A stretch of DNA of 64,000 nt, taken from positions 62,001 through 126,000 of the forward strand of contig JBCBMZ010000009.1 of the NCBI GenBank assembly GCA_039822005.1. The letters are read 5' to 3'. The notes under the pieces were generated by a model. It ran no database searches. It was not told where the DNA came from and saw only the letters and a program-made list of their open reading frames with translations. This DNA comes from JBCBDX01 sp039822005. Its GTDB lineage: Bacteria > Pseudomonadota > Alphaproteobacteria > Rhizobiales > Rhizobiaceae. Of this stretch, positions 25,538-33,058 are shown one piece after another. The first letter of the stretch is position 1, and each line of letters starts with the position of its first letter. Made by a program: the position numbers and the translations under genes.

Positions 25538-25926
25538 CGTGGCAGCCCCGCTGCGAGCACTTCAATTTCGACGGTAAACTCTTCACGGGCAAACCCGGAT
25601 ACGATCATCAAGGTGGAGGCCGGTGCCGGTTCGCCGAAGAGTTCATCGCGGACTTTCATATAGGGTTTCAGGTGCTCCCGACCGGTCACATAGGCGTTGA
25701 TGCGCACGATATTGCCCAAGTCCATGCCAGCTTCCCCGAGGATCGCGCGGATGTTGTCAAAGCAGACTCTTGCCTGCGATTCCGTGTCGTTGGGTACGCG
25801 CCCATCTGAGGTGATACCCAACTGGCCGGAACAGGCGATGAGGCGCATGCCTTCCGGCACCTCCACGGCGTGCGAATATTTTGCAAAGGGTGGGCAAATC
25901 GTGTCCGGCGTTATGTAAGTGAGCAT
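25534..25926 (-). CDS. RidA/YjgF/YER057c/UK114 family protein
   Basis: This 130-residue protein starts at 25926 (MLTYITPDTI). It has family motifs LIACSGQLGITSDGRV, CFDNIRAILGEAGMD and RINAYVTGREHLKPYM. RidA proteins hydrolyse reactive enamine/imine intermediates; clustered paralogues often act in a specific degradation pathway, as in pyrimidine breakdown. It lacks a clear RidA catalytic arginine context (the GFAREEFTVEIEVLA end keeps an arginine but in altered surroundings). It therefore probably belongs to a Rid subgroup other than archetypal RidA. It is co-directional and overlapping with the creatininase gene. Confidence 0.82.
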   Translation of the reverse strand: MLTYITPDTICPPFAKYSHAVEVPEGMRLIACSGQLGITSDGRVPNDTESQARVCFDNIRAILGEAGMDLGNIVRINAYVTGREHLKPYMKVRDELFGEPAPASTLMIVSGFAREEFTVEIEVLAAGLPR

Positions 25927-26096
25927 GGGTTCATCCAGTTTTGGCGCGATCATGCAAACACGGCAGGGTTTGACAAGAGTGCACAAATGTTGAGCAATCA
26001 CAGCGGCGGGCGATCAGACGTAGATCACAGATTGTCCAGCCACTGCGTTTTTATTGTGCTGGCATGCGTTTTGCATGGCTTTTTTGTGATGAAAAG

Positions 26097-26114
26097 CGGA
26101 CCAAATCCGGTCCG
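26097..26114. promoter_or_regulatory. Inverted repeat before the ABC operon
   Basis: CGGACC and GGTCCG flank a six-base spacer, ending 20 bases before the start of the solute-binding gene. A second short dyad, CATGC-GTTTT-GCATG, lies at 26063-26077. Both are in the 208-bp spacer shared with the divergent ridA-creatininase pair, a natural place for an operator. No local regulator gene is adjacent. Confidence 0.3.
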
Positions 26115-26134
26115 AATATAGATGAGGTGAGGCA

Positions 26135-27136
26135 ATGAAGAAGCTCCTTTTGACGACAAGTGTTCTGGCGGTCGGAACAGGTAGCGCCTTCGCGGGTGGC
26201 CATTTAGAGAAATTTGTGTTCGGCACCAATTGGTTGGCGCAGGCCGAACATGGCGGGTTTTATCAATCCGTAGCCGATGGAACTTATGCTGAATGTGGGC
26301 TTGATGTCGTCATCCAGCAGGGCGGGCCGCAAGTGAACAATCGCGCGCTTTTGCTGGCCGGCCGGATCCAGGCGCACATGGGTGGCAACATGCTTGAAGC
26401 ATTTAATGCCGTGGCTGAGGACATTCCGGTGGTGGTCGTCGCCGCGTCCTTCCAAAAAGAGCCGCAGGTTCTCATGACGCATCCTGATCAGGGGCTTGAT
26501 ACCTGGGAAAGCCTTTTGGATGCGGAAGAGTACATTCTGGGAGACGCGGGCTTCCAGTCTTACTATCAATGGATGATCAAGGAGTTTGGCTTTGATGCAG
26601 CCAAGCGTGTGCCTTACACTTTCAATCCGGCACCTTTTATTGCCAACCCAAAGTCTGCGCAGCAGGGTTACATTACGTCTGAGCCCTATGCGGTTATCCA
26701 GGAGGCCGGGTTCGAACCCAACCTATTCCTTATTGCGGACTTTGGCTTCGACACCTATTCCACGACCATCGAAATGATGGCCCCTTACATGGAAGAAAAT
26801 CCGGATGCCGTGAAATGCTTTGTCGAGGGCTCGATCAAGGGTTGGTACAACTTCCTCTACGGTACAAATTTCGTAGGCATTGAGATGATCCAATCTGACA
26901 ATCCTGACATGTCAAACGACAAGATAGAGTTCGCGATCGATACACTTAAGGAATATGGCATCATCGACAGCGGCGATACCGAAACACTCGGCATTGGGGC
27001 CATGACCGAGGAGCGCATGAACTCCTTTTATGCCAAAATGGTCGAAGCCGGTGTGATCGCCGATGGAATTGACATCAGCAAGTCGTACACCCTGGAATAT
27101 GTCAATCAGGGCCTTGGACTGGATCTGAAGAAATAA
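26135..27136 (+). CDS. ABC transporter substrate-binding protein, NMT1/THI5-like
   Basis: This is a periplasmic binding protein of 333 residues with a signal peptide (MKKLLLTTSVLAVGTGSAFA). The mature part has the NMT1/THI5-like pattern: FGTNWLAQAEHGGFYQSVADG, DVVIQQGGPQVNNRALLLAG and a later QQGYITSEPYAV. Related proteins bring in pyrimidines, thiamine precursors, riboflavin or sulfonates. The neighbours (ATPase, permease, amidohydrolase) suggest a pyrimidine-like ring. It is the first gene of a seven-gene operon-like series, with ribosome binding sequence GAGGTGAGG. Confidence 0.88.
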   Translation: MKKLLLTTSVLAVGTGSAFAGGHLEKFVFGTNWLAQAEHGGFYQSVADGTYAECGLDVVIQQGGPQVNNRALLLAGRIQAHMGGNMLEAFNAVAEDIPVVVVAASFQKEPQVLMTHPDQGLDTWESLLDAEEYILGDAGFQSYYQWMIKEFGFDAAKRVPYTFNPAPFIANPKSAQQGYITSEPYAVIQEAGFEPNLFLIADFGFDTYSTTIEMMAPYMEENPDAVKCFVEGSIKGWYNFLYGTNFVGIEMIQSDNPDMSNDKIEFAIDTLKEYGIIDSGDTETLGIGAMTEERMNSFYAKMVEAGVIADGIDISKSYTLEYVNQGLGLDLKK

Positions 27137-27146
27137 GGAGCAGCGC

Positions 27147-27959
27147 GTGAGCGCAGCGACCAAACTGGAAGCCGAAATTGGCGCCCCGCATCTGATCATG
27201 CGGGACGTCGAGAAAACATTTGGCAATGATGTCGTCGCCCTGCGCGATGTGAACATGACGATCCGGCAAGGTGATTTTGTCTCGCTTCTGGGGCCGTCGG
27301 GCTGCGGCAAATCCACCGCTTTGCGGTTGGTCGCCGGTCTCTCCAGCCCGACGTCCGGTGTTCTTGACTGGCGCGGGCCGCCTATGGGGAAAACCGATAT
27401 TGGCTTTGTGTTTCAAGAGCCGACGTTGATGCCGTGGGCGTCCGTTTACGACAATGTCTGGTTGCCGCTGCGCTTGAAAGGCATTGCCCGCGAGGCAGCG
27501 CGCGACCAAGTCGCAGCGGTTCTGGAGCAAGTCAATCTGACCGGTTTTGAAGAAGCTGTCCCGCGCGAACTGTCAGGCGGGATGAAGATGCGTGTGTCGA
27601 TCGCGCGAGCGCTGGTCACCAAACCACGCGTCTTGCTCATGGACGAACCCTTTGCTGCGCTTGATGAAATCACGCGGTTCCAACTCAACAATGATATTCT
27701 GTCACTGTGGGAGAAAGAGCGATTTACCGCTGTGTTCGTCACGCACTCTGTCTTTGAGAGCGTGTTCCTTGCTAACCGGATCATCGTGATGGCCGCAAAG
27801 CCGGGCCGCGTCTTTGACGAGATGGATGTGAATGCCCCTTATCCACGCGGGGAAGCTTTTCGTACGTCCGAAGAATATGCCGGTCTGACACGTTCCGCTT
27901 CTACCATGTTGCGGGCGGCCATGGGCCTTGAACCGAGAGAAAATGATGTCTTCCATTGA
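27147..27959 (+). CDS. ABC transporter ATP-binding protein (SsuB/TauB/ThiZ type)
   Basis: This is an ATPase of 270 residues with Walker A GPSGCGKSTA, signature LSGGMKMRVSIARAL, Walker B VLLMDEPFAALD and the switch histidine in VFVTHSV. It belongs to the nitrate/sulfonate/pyrimidine branch. It energises the permease encoded next, whose start lies 17 bases inside its end. The C-terminal extension (YPRGEAFRTSEEYAGL) is typical of this branch. Confidence 0.92.
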   Translation: MSAATKLEAEIGAPHLIMRDVEKTFGNDVVALRDVNMTIRQGDFVSLLGPSGCGKSTALRLVAGLSSPTSGVLDWRGPPMGKTDIGFVFQEPTLMPWASVYDNVWLPLRLKGIAREAARDQVAAVLEQVNLTGFEEAVPRELSGGMKMRVSIARALVTKPRVLLMDEPFAALDEITRFQLNNDILSLWEKERFTAVFVTHSVFESVFLANRIIVMAAKPGRVFDEMDVNAPYPRGEAFRTSEEYAGLTRSASTMLRAAMGLEPRENDVFH

Positions 27960-28815
27960 AGCCCCGATGGCGGCTGTTGCTGCGCCGGTCAATGTGGATG
28001 CTGAAGAGCTGGCGCGCCAGCGTCAACGCAAGCTGGAGCGGATCGGCAAATGGGCGTTGCCCTTGTCAATTATGGTGCTCGCGATTTTTTTCTGGGATCG
28101 CATTTGCGTCTGGAACGAAATTCCACGTTACATTCTGCCCCGTCCCCATGTGGTGATGGGCACGCTTGTCGAAGATTACAGCCTGCTCTTGTCGTCTCTG
28201 TGGGTCACCTTGAAGATCACCGGACTTTCGCTTCTCTTAGCCGTTGTTGGCGGCGTGGGGTTATCCGTGCTGTTCACACAATCGAAGTTCATCGAGATGA
28301 GCCTCTTTCCGTTTGCTGTCATTTTGCAGGTCACGCCAATTGTCGCGATATTTCCGCTGATCAACATCTATGTAGAGAACCAGACTGCGAAACTGCTGCT
28401 GTGTGCTTGGATCGTTGCCTTTTTCCCGATCCTGTCGAACACCACCCTCGGGCTGAACTCCGTTGATCGCAATCTGCTGGACCTCTTCAAGCTTAATGGG
28501 GCTACGCGTTGGCAAACGCTTTGGCATCTTCGCTTGCCCGCAGCGATGCCTTACTTTCTGGGCGGCCTAAAAATTGCGGGCGGGTTGGCGCTGATTGGCG
28601 CAGTGGTCGCGGAGTTTGTCGCGGGGACAGCAGGGCAGTCTTCCGGCTTGGCGAGCCGCATCATCGAGGCTGGCTATCGCCTCAATGCGCCGCGCCTTTT
28701 TGCAGCGCTGATCCTCATTTCGCTGACCGGAATCATCATTTTTATCGTTCTTTCCTGGCTTTCAAACCGCATCCTGCGGCGTTGGCATGAAAGCGCGTTG
28801 CAGTCGGAGCGGTGA
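27943..28815 (+). CDS. ABC transporter permease (SsuC/ThiX type)
   Basis: This is a membrane permease of 290 residues. An alanine-rich cytoplasmic leader of about 35 residues is followed by six hydrophobic segments. The EAA loop is visible as LFKLNGATRWQTLWHLRLPAAMP. The start at 27943 (MMSSIEAP) overlaps the ATPase gene. The gene ends directly before the amidohydrolase start (TGA-ATG), so transport and the first enzymatic step are co-expressed. Confidence 0.9.
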   Translation: MMSSIEAPMAAVAAPVNVDAEELARQRQRKLERIGKWALPLSIMVLAIFFWDRICVWNEIPRYILPRPHVVMGTLVEDYSLLLSSLWVTLKITGLSLLLAVVGGVGLSVLFTQSKFIEMSLFPFAVILQVTPIVAIFPLINIYVENQTAKLLLCAWIVAFFPILSNTTLGLNSVDRNLLDLFKLNGATRWQTLWHLRLPAAMPYFLGGLKIAGGLALIGAVVAEFVAGTAGQSSGLASRIIEAGYRLNAPRLFAALILISLTGIIIFIVLSWLSNRILRRWHESALQSER

Positions 28816-30141
28816 ATGCGACCAGCGGCGGGGCAAGCAGCAGGTGAATTGACGGTCCGGCTCCATGATAGCTGGCTCGGCGACGTAGATGGACGGTCAG
28901 ATCATGACGAGGACGGGTTTGGTCTCTACAATCTACATGTAGAAGGTGACCTGATCGCGCGGTTAAGCCCAACCGTAACGCCCAATGGGTTGGCCCCTAT
29001 TGCCATGCCGTGCCCGATCGATTGCCACACGCATTTGGACAAGGGACATATTTGGCCGCGTACCCCCAATCCGGACGGCACCTTTGTCGGCGCGCTCGAA
29101 AGCGTGGGTGATGATCGCTGTGCCTACTGGAGCGCCGAGGATGTGGAAGCGCGCGTGGAGTTTGCGCTGAAATGCGCTTTCGCCCATGGCACCAAGGCGA
29201 TGCGCACGCATATCGACTCGTTACAGCCGCAGGAGGATACTTCCTGGCCGGTTTTCCAGGCCGTTCGTGATCGTTGGAAGGGAAGGGTGCATTTGCAAGC
29301 GGCATGTCTTTTCGGCATTGATGCAGCGCGTGATGAGGCGTGGTTCAACCGGCTTGTGCAACTCGTCAAAACATCGGGCGGTGTGCTTGGTGCCGTGACC
29401 TATATGGTGCCTGATCTTGATGAGCTGTTGGATCGGATGTTTCGTGCTGCGAGCGAGCATGGACTTGAGCTCGATTTTCATGCCGATGAAACCGATGACC
29501 TGGATGCCCGATCACTGCAACACATAGCGAGGGCTGCCACACGCCATGGATATCAAGGCCGCATCCTTGTTGGCCATTGCTGCTCATTGGCGCGCCAGCC
29601 GGATGAAATGGTGAAGGCGACGCTGGACGATGTGGCCGCTGCCAATATCTCCATCGTATCGCTTCCCATGTGCAACATGTATTTGCAGGATCGTCGAACG
29701 GATAGGACAACACCGCGTTGGCGGGGCGTTACGCTCCTGCATGAGATGAAGGCGCGTGGGATCAATGTATGCGTTGCGTCAGACAATACGCGCGATCCAT
29801 TTTACGCTTATGGTGACCTTGATATGCTTGAGGTGTACCGGCAGGCGACAAGAACCTGCCATTTCGATCACCCCGTGGCCGACTGGCCCCGGGCACTCCT
29901 TGCCAATCCTGCCGCGGCGATGGGACTGGACGGTAGTTACGGCCGCATCGGGCTGGGAGACCCGGCGGATTTTCTGGTTTTTGAGGGGCGGGCTTGGACC
30001 GAACTTCTTTCAAGGCCGGAGAGCAACCGCATCTTGGTGCGTGATGGTCATGTCGTTGATCGCACCATCCCATCTTACGATGAATTAGACCATTTGATGG
30101 AGCAAACTACCGATGTTCAATCTGGACGCGTTGCGCGATGA
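28816..30141 (+). CDS. Cytosine-deaminase-like amidohydrolase
   Basis: This is a metal-dependent amidohydrolase of 441 residues. It has the metal motif DCHTHLDKGH at about residue 75, the MRTHIDS strand, the histidine in DFHADETDD, and VGHCCSLARQ. The active aspartate is in CVASDNTRDPFYAYGD. These features match cytosine/isocytosine-type deaminases (CodA family). It probably deaminates or hydrolyses the imported ring compound. The gene abuts the permease gene and overlaps the oxidase gene by 29 bases. The precise substrate is not evident. Confidence 0.85.
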   Translation: MRPAAGQAAGELTVRLHDSWLGDVDGRSDHDEDGFGLYNLHVEGDLIARLSPTVTPNGLAPIAMPCPIDCHTHLDKGHIWPRTPNPDGTFVGALESVGDDRCAYWSAEDVEARVEFALKCAFAHGTKAMRTHIDSLQPQEDTSWPVFQAVRDRWKGRVHLQAACLFGIDAARDEAWFNRLVQLVKTSGGVLGAVTYMVPDLDELLDRMFRAASEHGLELDFHADETDDLDARSLQHIARAATRHGYQGRILVGHCCSLARQPDEMVKATLDDVAAANISIVSLPMCNMYLQDRRTDRTTPRWRGVTLLHEMKARGINVCVASDNTRDPFYAYGDLDMLEVYRQATRTCHFDHPVADWPRALLANPAAAMGLDGSYGRIGLGDPADFLVFEGRAWTELLSRPESNRILVRDGHVVDRTIPSYDELDHLMEQTTDVQSGRVAR

Positions 30142-31528
30142 AATCGCGGGCATAGCAATCGAAGAAAATGAAAAAATTGTCCAACAAAAGAGCCGCGATT
30201 TTTATTGGTATTCGCCAATTTTAAAGAAACAACTCGACCATGTCACGGGTGACCTGATCGTTTCACCCAAGACCGAAGAGGAGCTTATCCAAGTCCTCAA
30301 AGCGTGTTTCAAGCATGACATTCCCGTTACGCCGCGCGGCACCGGAACCGGCAATTACGGGCAGGCAATGCCTTTGTCCGGCGGCGTTGTTCTTTCTTTG
30401 GCCGAGATGAAAGAGATCAAGGAGATCACGCCAGGTCGCGTGGTCTGTGGCCCGGGTGTCATCTGCCATGATCTTGATGTGGAAGCCCAAAAGACCGGTC
30501 AGGAGTTGCGCATGCATCCCTCCACTGCACTTACGGCGACCCTTGGTGGCTTTATTGCCGGTGGCTCCGGTGGTGTCGGTTCTTGCACATGGGGTGGATT
30601 GCGGGACTGGGGCAACATTATTCGCCTTCGTGTGGTGACCATGGAGGCAGAGCCGCGCGTTTTGGAGCTCACCGGCGAAGACCTCCACAAGGTCACGCAC
30701 GCTTATGGCACCAATGGCATTATCACCGAAATCGAGATGCCGCTGGCGCCGGCTTACGACTGGGTCGATGTCTTTGTAGCCTTTGAGGATTTCATGGCGG
30801 CGGCTCACTTTTCAAACCTTGTCGGGCGTCAGGATGGCATTTTGCTCAAGTTGAACTGTGTCGTCGCCGCGCCCGCGCCACAAGACTATTTCAAGCGACA
30901 CAAGCCGTTCATCGAAGATGGGGATCACTTATGTCTTTTCATGGTGGCGCCGCAGTCAATGGACGCGTTTTTGGCGCTCACTGCATCTCAAGAGGGAAGG
31001 GTTGCCTTTAACCAAGCCAGCATGAGTGCTGAAGAGCTGCAAGGTATTCCGGCTGCATTTGAGTGCTCGTGGAACCATACCACGCTGCGCGGCTTGCGGG
31101 CCGATCAGAAGATCACCTATTTGCAGGTGCTCTATCCGTTTCCCACCCATCTTGAGACCATCGAAAAGCTGCACACAATGTTTGAAGGCGAAGTCATTGA
31201 TCATCTTGAATTTGTGCGTTTTGACGGCGATGTGACCTGCTTTGGCCTTCCCATGGTGCGCCACACGACGGACGAGCGGCTTGAAGAGATTATGGAGATT
31301 TTCACCGCGCAGGGGGCGCCCATCTTCAATCCTCACCGCTATACCCTTGAAGAAGGCGGCATGAAGCAAACCGATGAAGTTCAGTTGGCTTTCAAGAAAG
31401 AAGCTGATCCAAAGGGCCTCCTCAACCCTGGAAAAATGATCGCTTGGGATGATCCCGATTTTGACTTTTCGTCCGGGCAGACTTGGCTATTTCGGGGGTT
31501 GAAAAGCCGACAACAGGCCGCGGAGTGA
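30113..31528 (+). CDS. FAD-linked oxidase (GlcD/PCMH type)
   Basis: This is a flavin enzyme of 471 residues with an N-terminal PCMH FAD domain. The FAD-pyrophosphate segment is VTPRGTGTGNYGQAMPLSGG, followed by GGFIAGGSGGVGSCTWGGLRDW and an FAD-oxidase C-terminal half ending in KGLLNPGKMIAW. Relatives oxidise 2-hydroxy acids or similar alcohols. In this operon it would perform an oxidation after the amidohydrolase. The gene overlaps the amidohydrolase and lies three bases before the first quinone reductase, to which it could pass electrons. Confidence 0.87.
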   Translation: MFNLDALRDEIAGIAIEENEKIVQQKSRDFYWYSPILKKQLDHVTGDLIVSPKTEEELIQVLKACFKHDIPVTPRGTGTGNYGQAMPLSGGVVLSLAEMKEIKEITPGRVVCGPGVICHDLDVEAQKTGQELRMHPSTALTATLGGFIAGGSGGVGSCTWGGLRDWGNIIRLRVVTMEAEPRVLELTGEDLHKVTHAYGTNGIITEIEMPLAPAYDWVDVFVAFEDFMAAAHFSNLVGRQDGILLKLNCVVAAPAPQDYFKRHKPFIEDGDHLCLFMVAPQSMDAFLALTASQEGRVAFNQASMSAEELQGIPAAFECSWNHTTLRGLRADQKITYLQVLYPFPTHLETIEKLHTMFEGEVIDHLEFVRFDGDVTCFGLPMVRHTTDERLEEIMEIFTAQGAPIFNPHRYTLEEGGMKQTDEVQLAFKKEADPKGLLNPGKMIAWDDPDFDFSSGQTWLFRGLKSRQQAAE

Positions 31529-31531
31529 GTC

Positions 31532-32113
31532 ATGCGGATCCTGGTGCTCTACGCCCACCCGGTTGAAGAAAGCTTCAACGGGGCCATGCATCGGTTGGCT
31601 GTCGATCGCTTACGTGACCGGGGGCACGAAGTTGATGATTGTGATCTTTATGCCGAGGATTTCGATCCGCGTCTGACGCGTGAAGAACGGCTCGGCTACC
31701 ATGACATGGGTCCCAATATTGAGCCGGTCCGCAGTTACGTTGAACGGCTGCGTGCTGCTGAAGCTTTGGTACTTAACTACCCAGTCTGGAACTTCGGCTA
31801 TCCGGCCATCCTGAAAGGGTTTTTCGACCGCGTTTTTCTCCCCGGCGTTTCTTTTAATATTGTCAATGGGACAGTCAGGCCGTGCCTGCATAATATCAAG
31901 AAAGTTGGCGTGGTGACCACCTATGGCGGTTCGAGAGCGCGTGCCTTTTTGGTGGGAGATCCGCCGCGCAAGGCTGTCAAACGTGTTTTGCGGGTGATCG
32001 TCAAGCCAGGCGCGCCGGTCCACTATCTGGCGCACTATGACATGAACCGTTCAACGGCGGACACGCGCCAACGTTTTGCGCAAAAAGTCACATCAGTCAT
32101 GGATGCATTTTGA
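31532..32113 (+). CDS. Flavodoxin-fold NAD(P)H:quinone reductase-like protein (first of a pair)
   Basis: This is a 193-residue member of the flavodoxin_2/NQO family: MRILVLYAHPVEESFNGAM at the phosphate loop, LNYPVWNFGYPAILKGFFDRVF, and VTTYGGSRARAFLVGD at the later flavin contact. It reduces quinones or a pathway-specific substrate with two electrons. The next gene is a paralogue, so the pair arose by duplication. Both start with the same MRIL-VLYAHPV/VVYSHPV pattern. Confidence 0.86.
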   Translation: MRILVLYAHPVEESFNGAMHRLAVDRLRDRGHEVDDCDLYAEDFDPRLTREERLGYHDMGPNIEPVRSYVERLRAAEALVLNYPVWNFGYPAILKGFFDRVFLPGVSFNIVNGTVRPCLHNIKKVGVVTTYGGSRARAFLVGDPPRKAVKRVLRVIVKPGAPVHYLAHYDMNRSTADTRQRFAQKVTSVMDAF

Positions 32114-32123
32114 AAGAACAAAC

Positions 32124-32711
32124 ATGCGTATTCTCGTCGTTTACTCTCATCCAGTGCCCGAAAGCTTTTGTGCCGCCATCCGTGACACGGTGGTCGATGG
32201 TCTGAAACATGGCGGCCATGAAGTTCGGTTGTTGGACCTTTATGCAATGGGCTTTGACCCTGTCATGTGTTGTGAGGAACGACGGGTTTACAATGATCTT
32301 ACAGAAGACCAGCACCCATTGCCCGATCAGGCGGCGCTTTTGGCCTGGGCGCAGGGCATTGTCTTTGTTTATCCCACTTGGTGGTACGGGTTGCCTGCCA
32401 TGCTCAAAGGTTGGTTGGACCGCGTTTGGACGCCGTCGATCACCTTTGACATCAATATGGATAGTGGTGTCATTCGCCCCTTGATGACCCATGTGACAAA
32501 GCTTGGTGTCGTTACGACCTGTGGCGCGCCGCGCTGGTGGAGCTATTTTGTTGGGCACCCAGGGGTACGCACGCTCACGAGGGGCATGCGGGCCTTGTTC
32601 GCGCGCCGCTGCAAGACGGTTTTCATTGCTCATTATTTGATGGACGTTTCCACGCCCCAAACCCGCGGCGCGTTCCTGACAAAAGTCTATACAAAGATGA
32701 AATCGTTCTAG
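32124..32711 (+). CDS. Flavodoxin-fold NAD(P)H:quinone reductase-like protein (second of a pair)
   Basis: This is a paralogue of the previous gene, 195 residues: MRILVVYSHPVPESFCAAI, FVYPTWWYGLPAMLKGWLDRVW and VTTCGAPRWWSYFVGHPGVR. It keeps WWYG where classical NQO/MdaB proteins have similar aromatic residues next to the flavin. The start at 32124 is chosen because it matches its partner; the frame extends upstream. It is the last gene of the operon and is followed by 347 bp without a gene. Confidence 0.85.
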   Translation: MRILVVYSHPVPESFCAAIRDTVVDGLKHGGHEVRLLDLYAMGFDPVMCCEERRVYNDLTEDQHPLPDQAALLAWAQGIVFVYPTWWYGLPAMLKGWLDRVWTPSITFDINMDSGVIRPLMTHVTKLGVVTTCGAPRWWSYFVGHPGVRTLTRGMRALFARRCKTVFIAHYLMDVSTPQTRGAFLTKVYTKMKSF

Positions 32712-32765
32712 GTTTTGATCGCCGTCCGCGGATGGCCCCATAAACCTTGTCAGTTGTGAGGAGCA

Positions 32766-32819
32766 CCCGCCATGATCCCAAACGGGTGGTTGGGATAGGA
32801 GGTTTGACATCATGGCGGG
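32766..32819. repeat. Long imperfect hairpin, 11-bp perfect outer stem
   Basis: CCCGCCATGAT at 32766-32776 pairs perfectly with ATCATGGCGGG at 32809-32819. Inside, CCCAA and TTGGG can pair as a second stem. There is no T-run after it, so it is not a classical terminator for the plus-strand operon. It may be an RNA structure or the end of a mobile element. Confidence 0.55.
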
Positions 32820-32920
32820 CTTAGCGTGATGGTCCTTCACACAAATCCACTGTATCAGGAAAAAATCACGTTTAGCGTGAGTTTTGCGTGTGAAACGCAC
32901 CGGTTGCGGCATGTTGGACC

Positions 32921-32969
32921 CCTTAAAAATCGAAAACCCTGCCAAGCAGTGAACGTGCTTGGCAGGGTT
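32921..32969 (-). terminator. Rho-independent terminator for the SARP-like regulator gene
   Basis: A perfect 13-bp stem, AACCCTGCCAAGC with GCTTGGCAGGGTT, encloses a nine-base loop. Read on the minus strand it is followed by TTCGATTTTT. It lies 90 bp after the stop of the regulator gene, so it serves minus-strand transcripts. Confidence 0.8.
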
Positions 32970-33058
32970 CCGATCAGGCGTGCGCTGCAGCCAGCAAACG
33001 CACGCACCCCGACTGCCCCAGGGGATCAGCGAATTATTTTAGCGCGCGCACACCACCT

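Larger units (their letters stand above)
32712..33058. other. Gene-free intergenic region with two large hairpins
   Basis: I see no supportable coding sequence here. The stretch lies between convergent gene ends. It contains the 54-bp dyad at 32766-32819, a repeated TTAGCGTGA (32821-32829 and 32872-32880), and a terminator-like hairpin at 32935-32969. The remainder holds nothing I can name. A remnant of a mobile element is possible but not shown. Confidence 0.6.

Noticed and set aside
32097..32945. 282-codon minus-strand frame over the second quinone reductase
   Set aside because: It lies opposite a clear flavodoxin-fold gene and runs into the structured spacer; composition is not protein-like.
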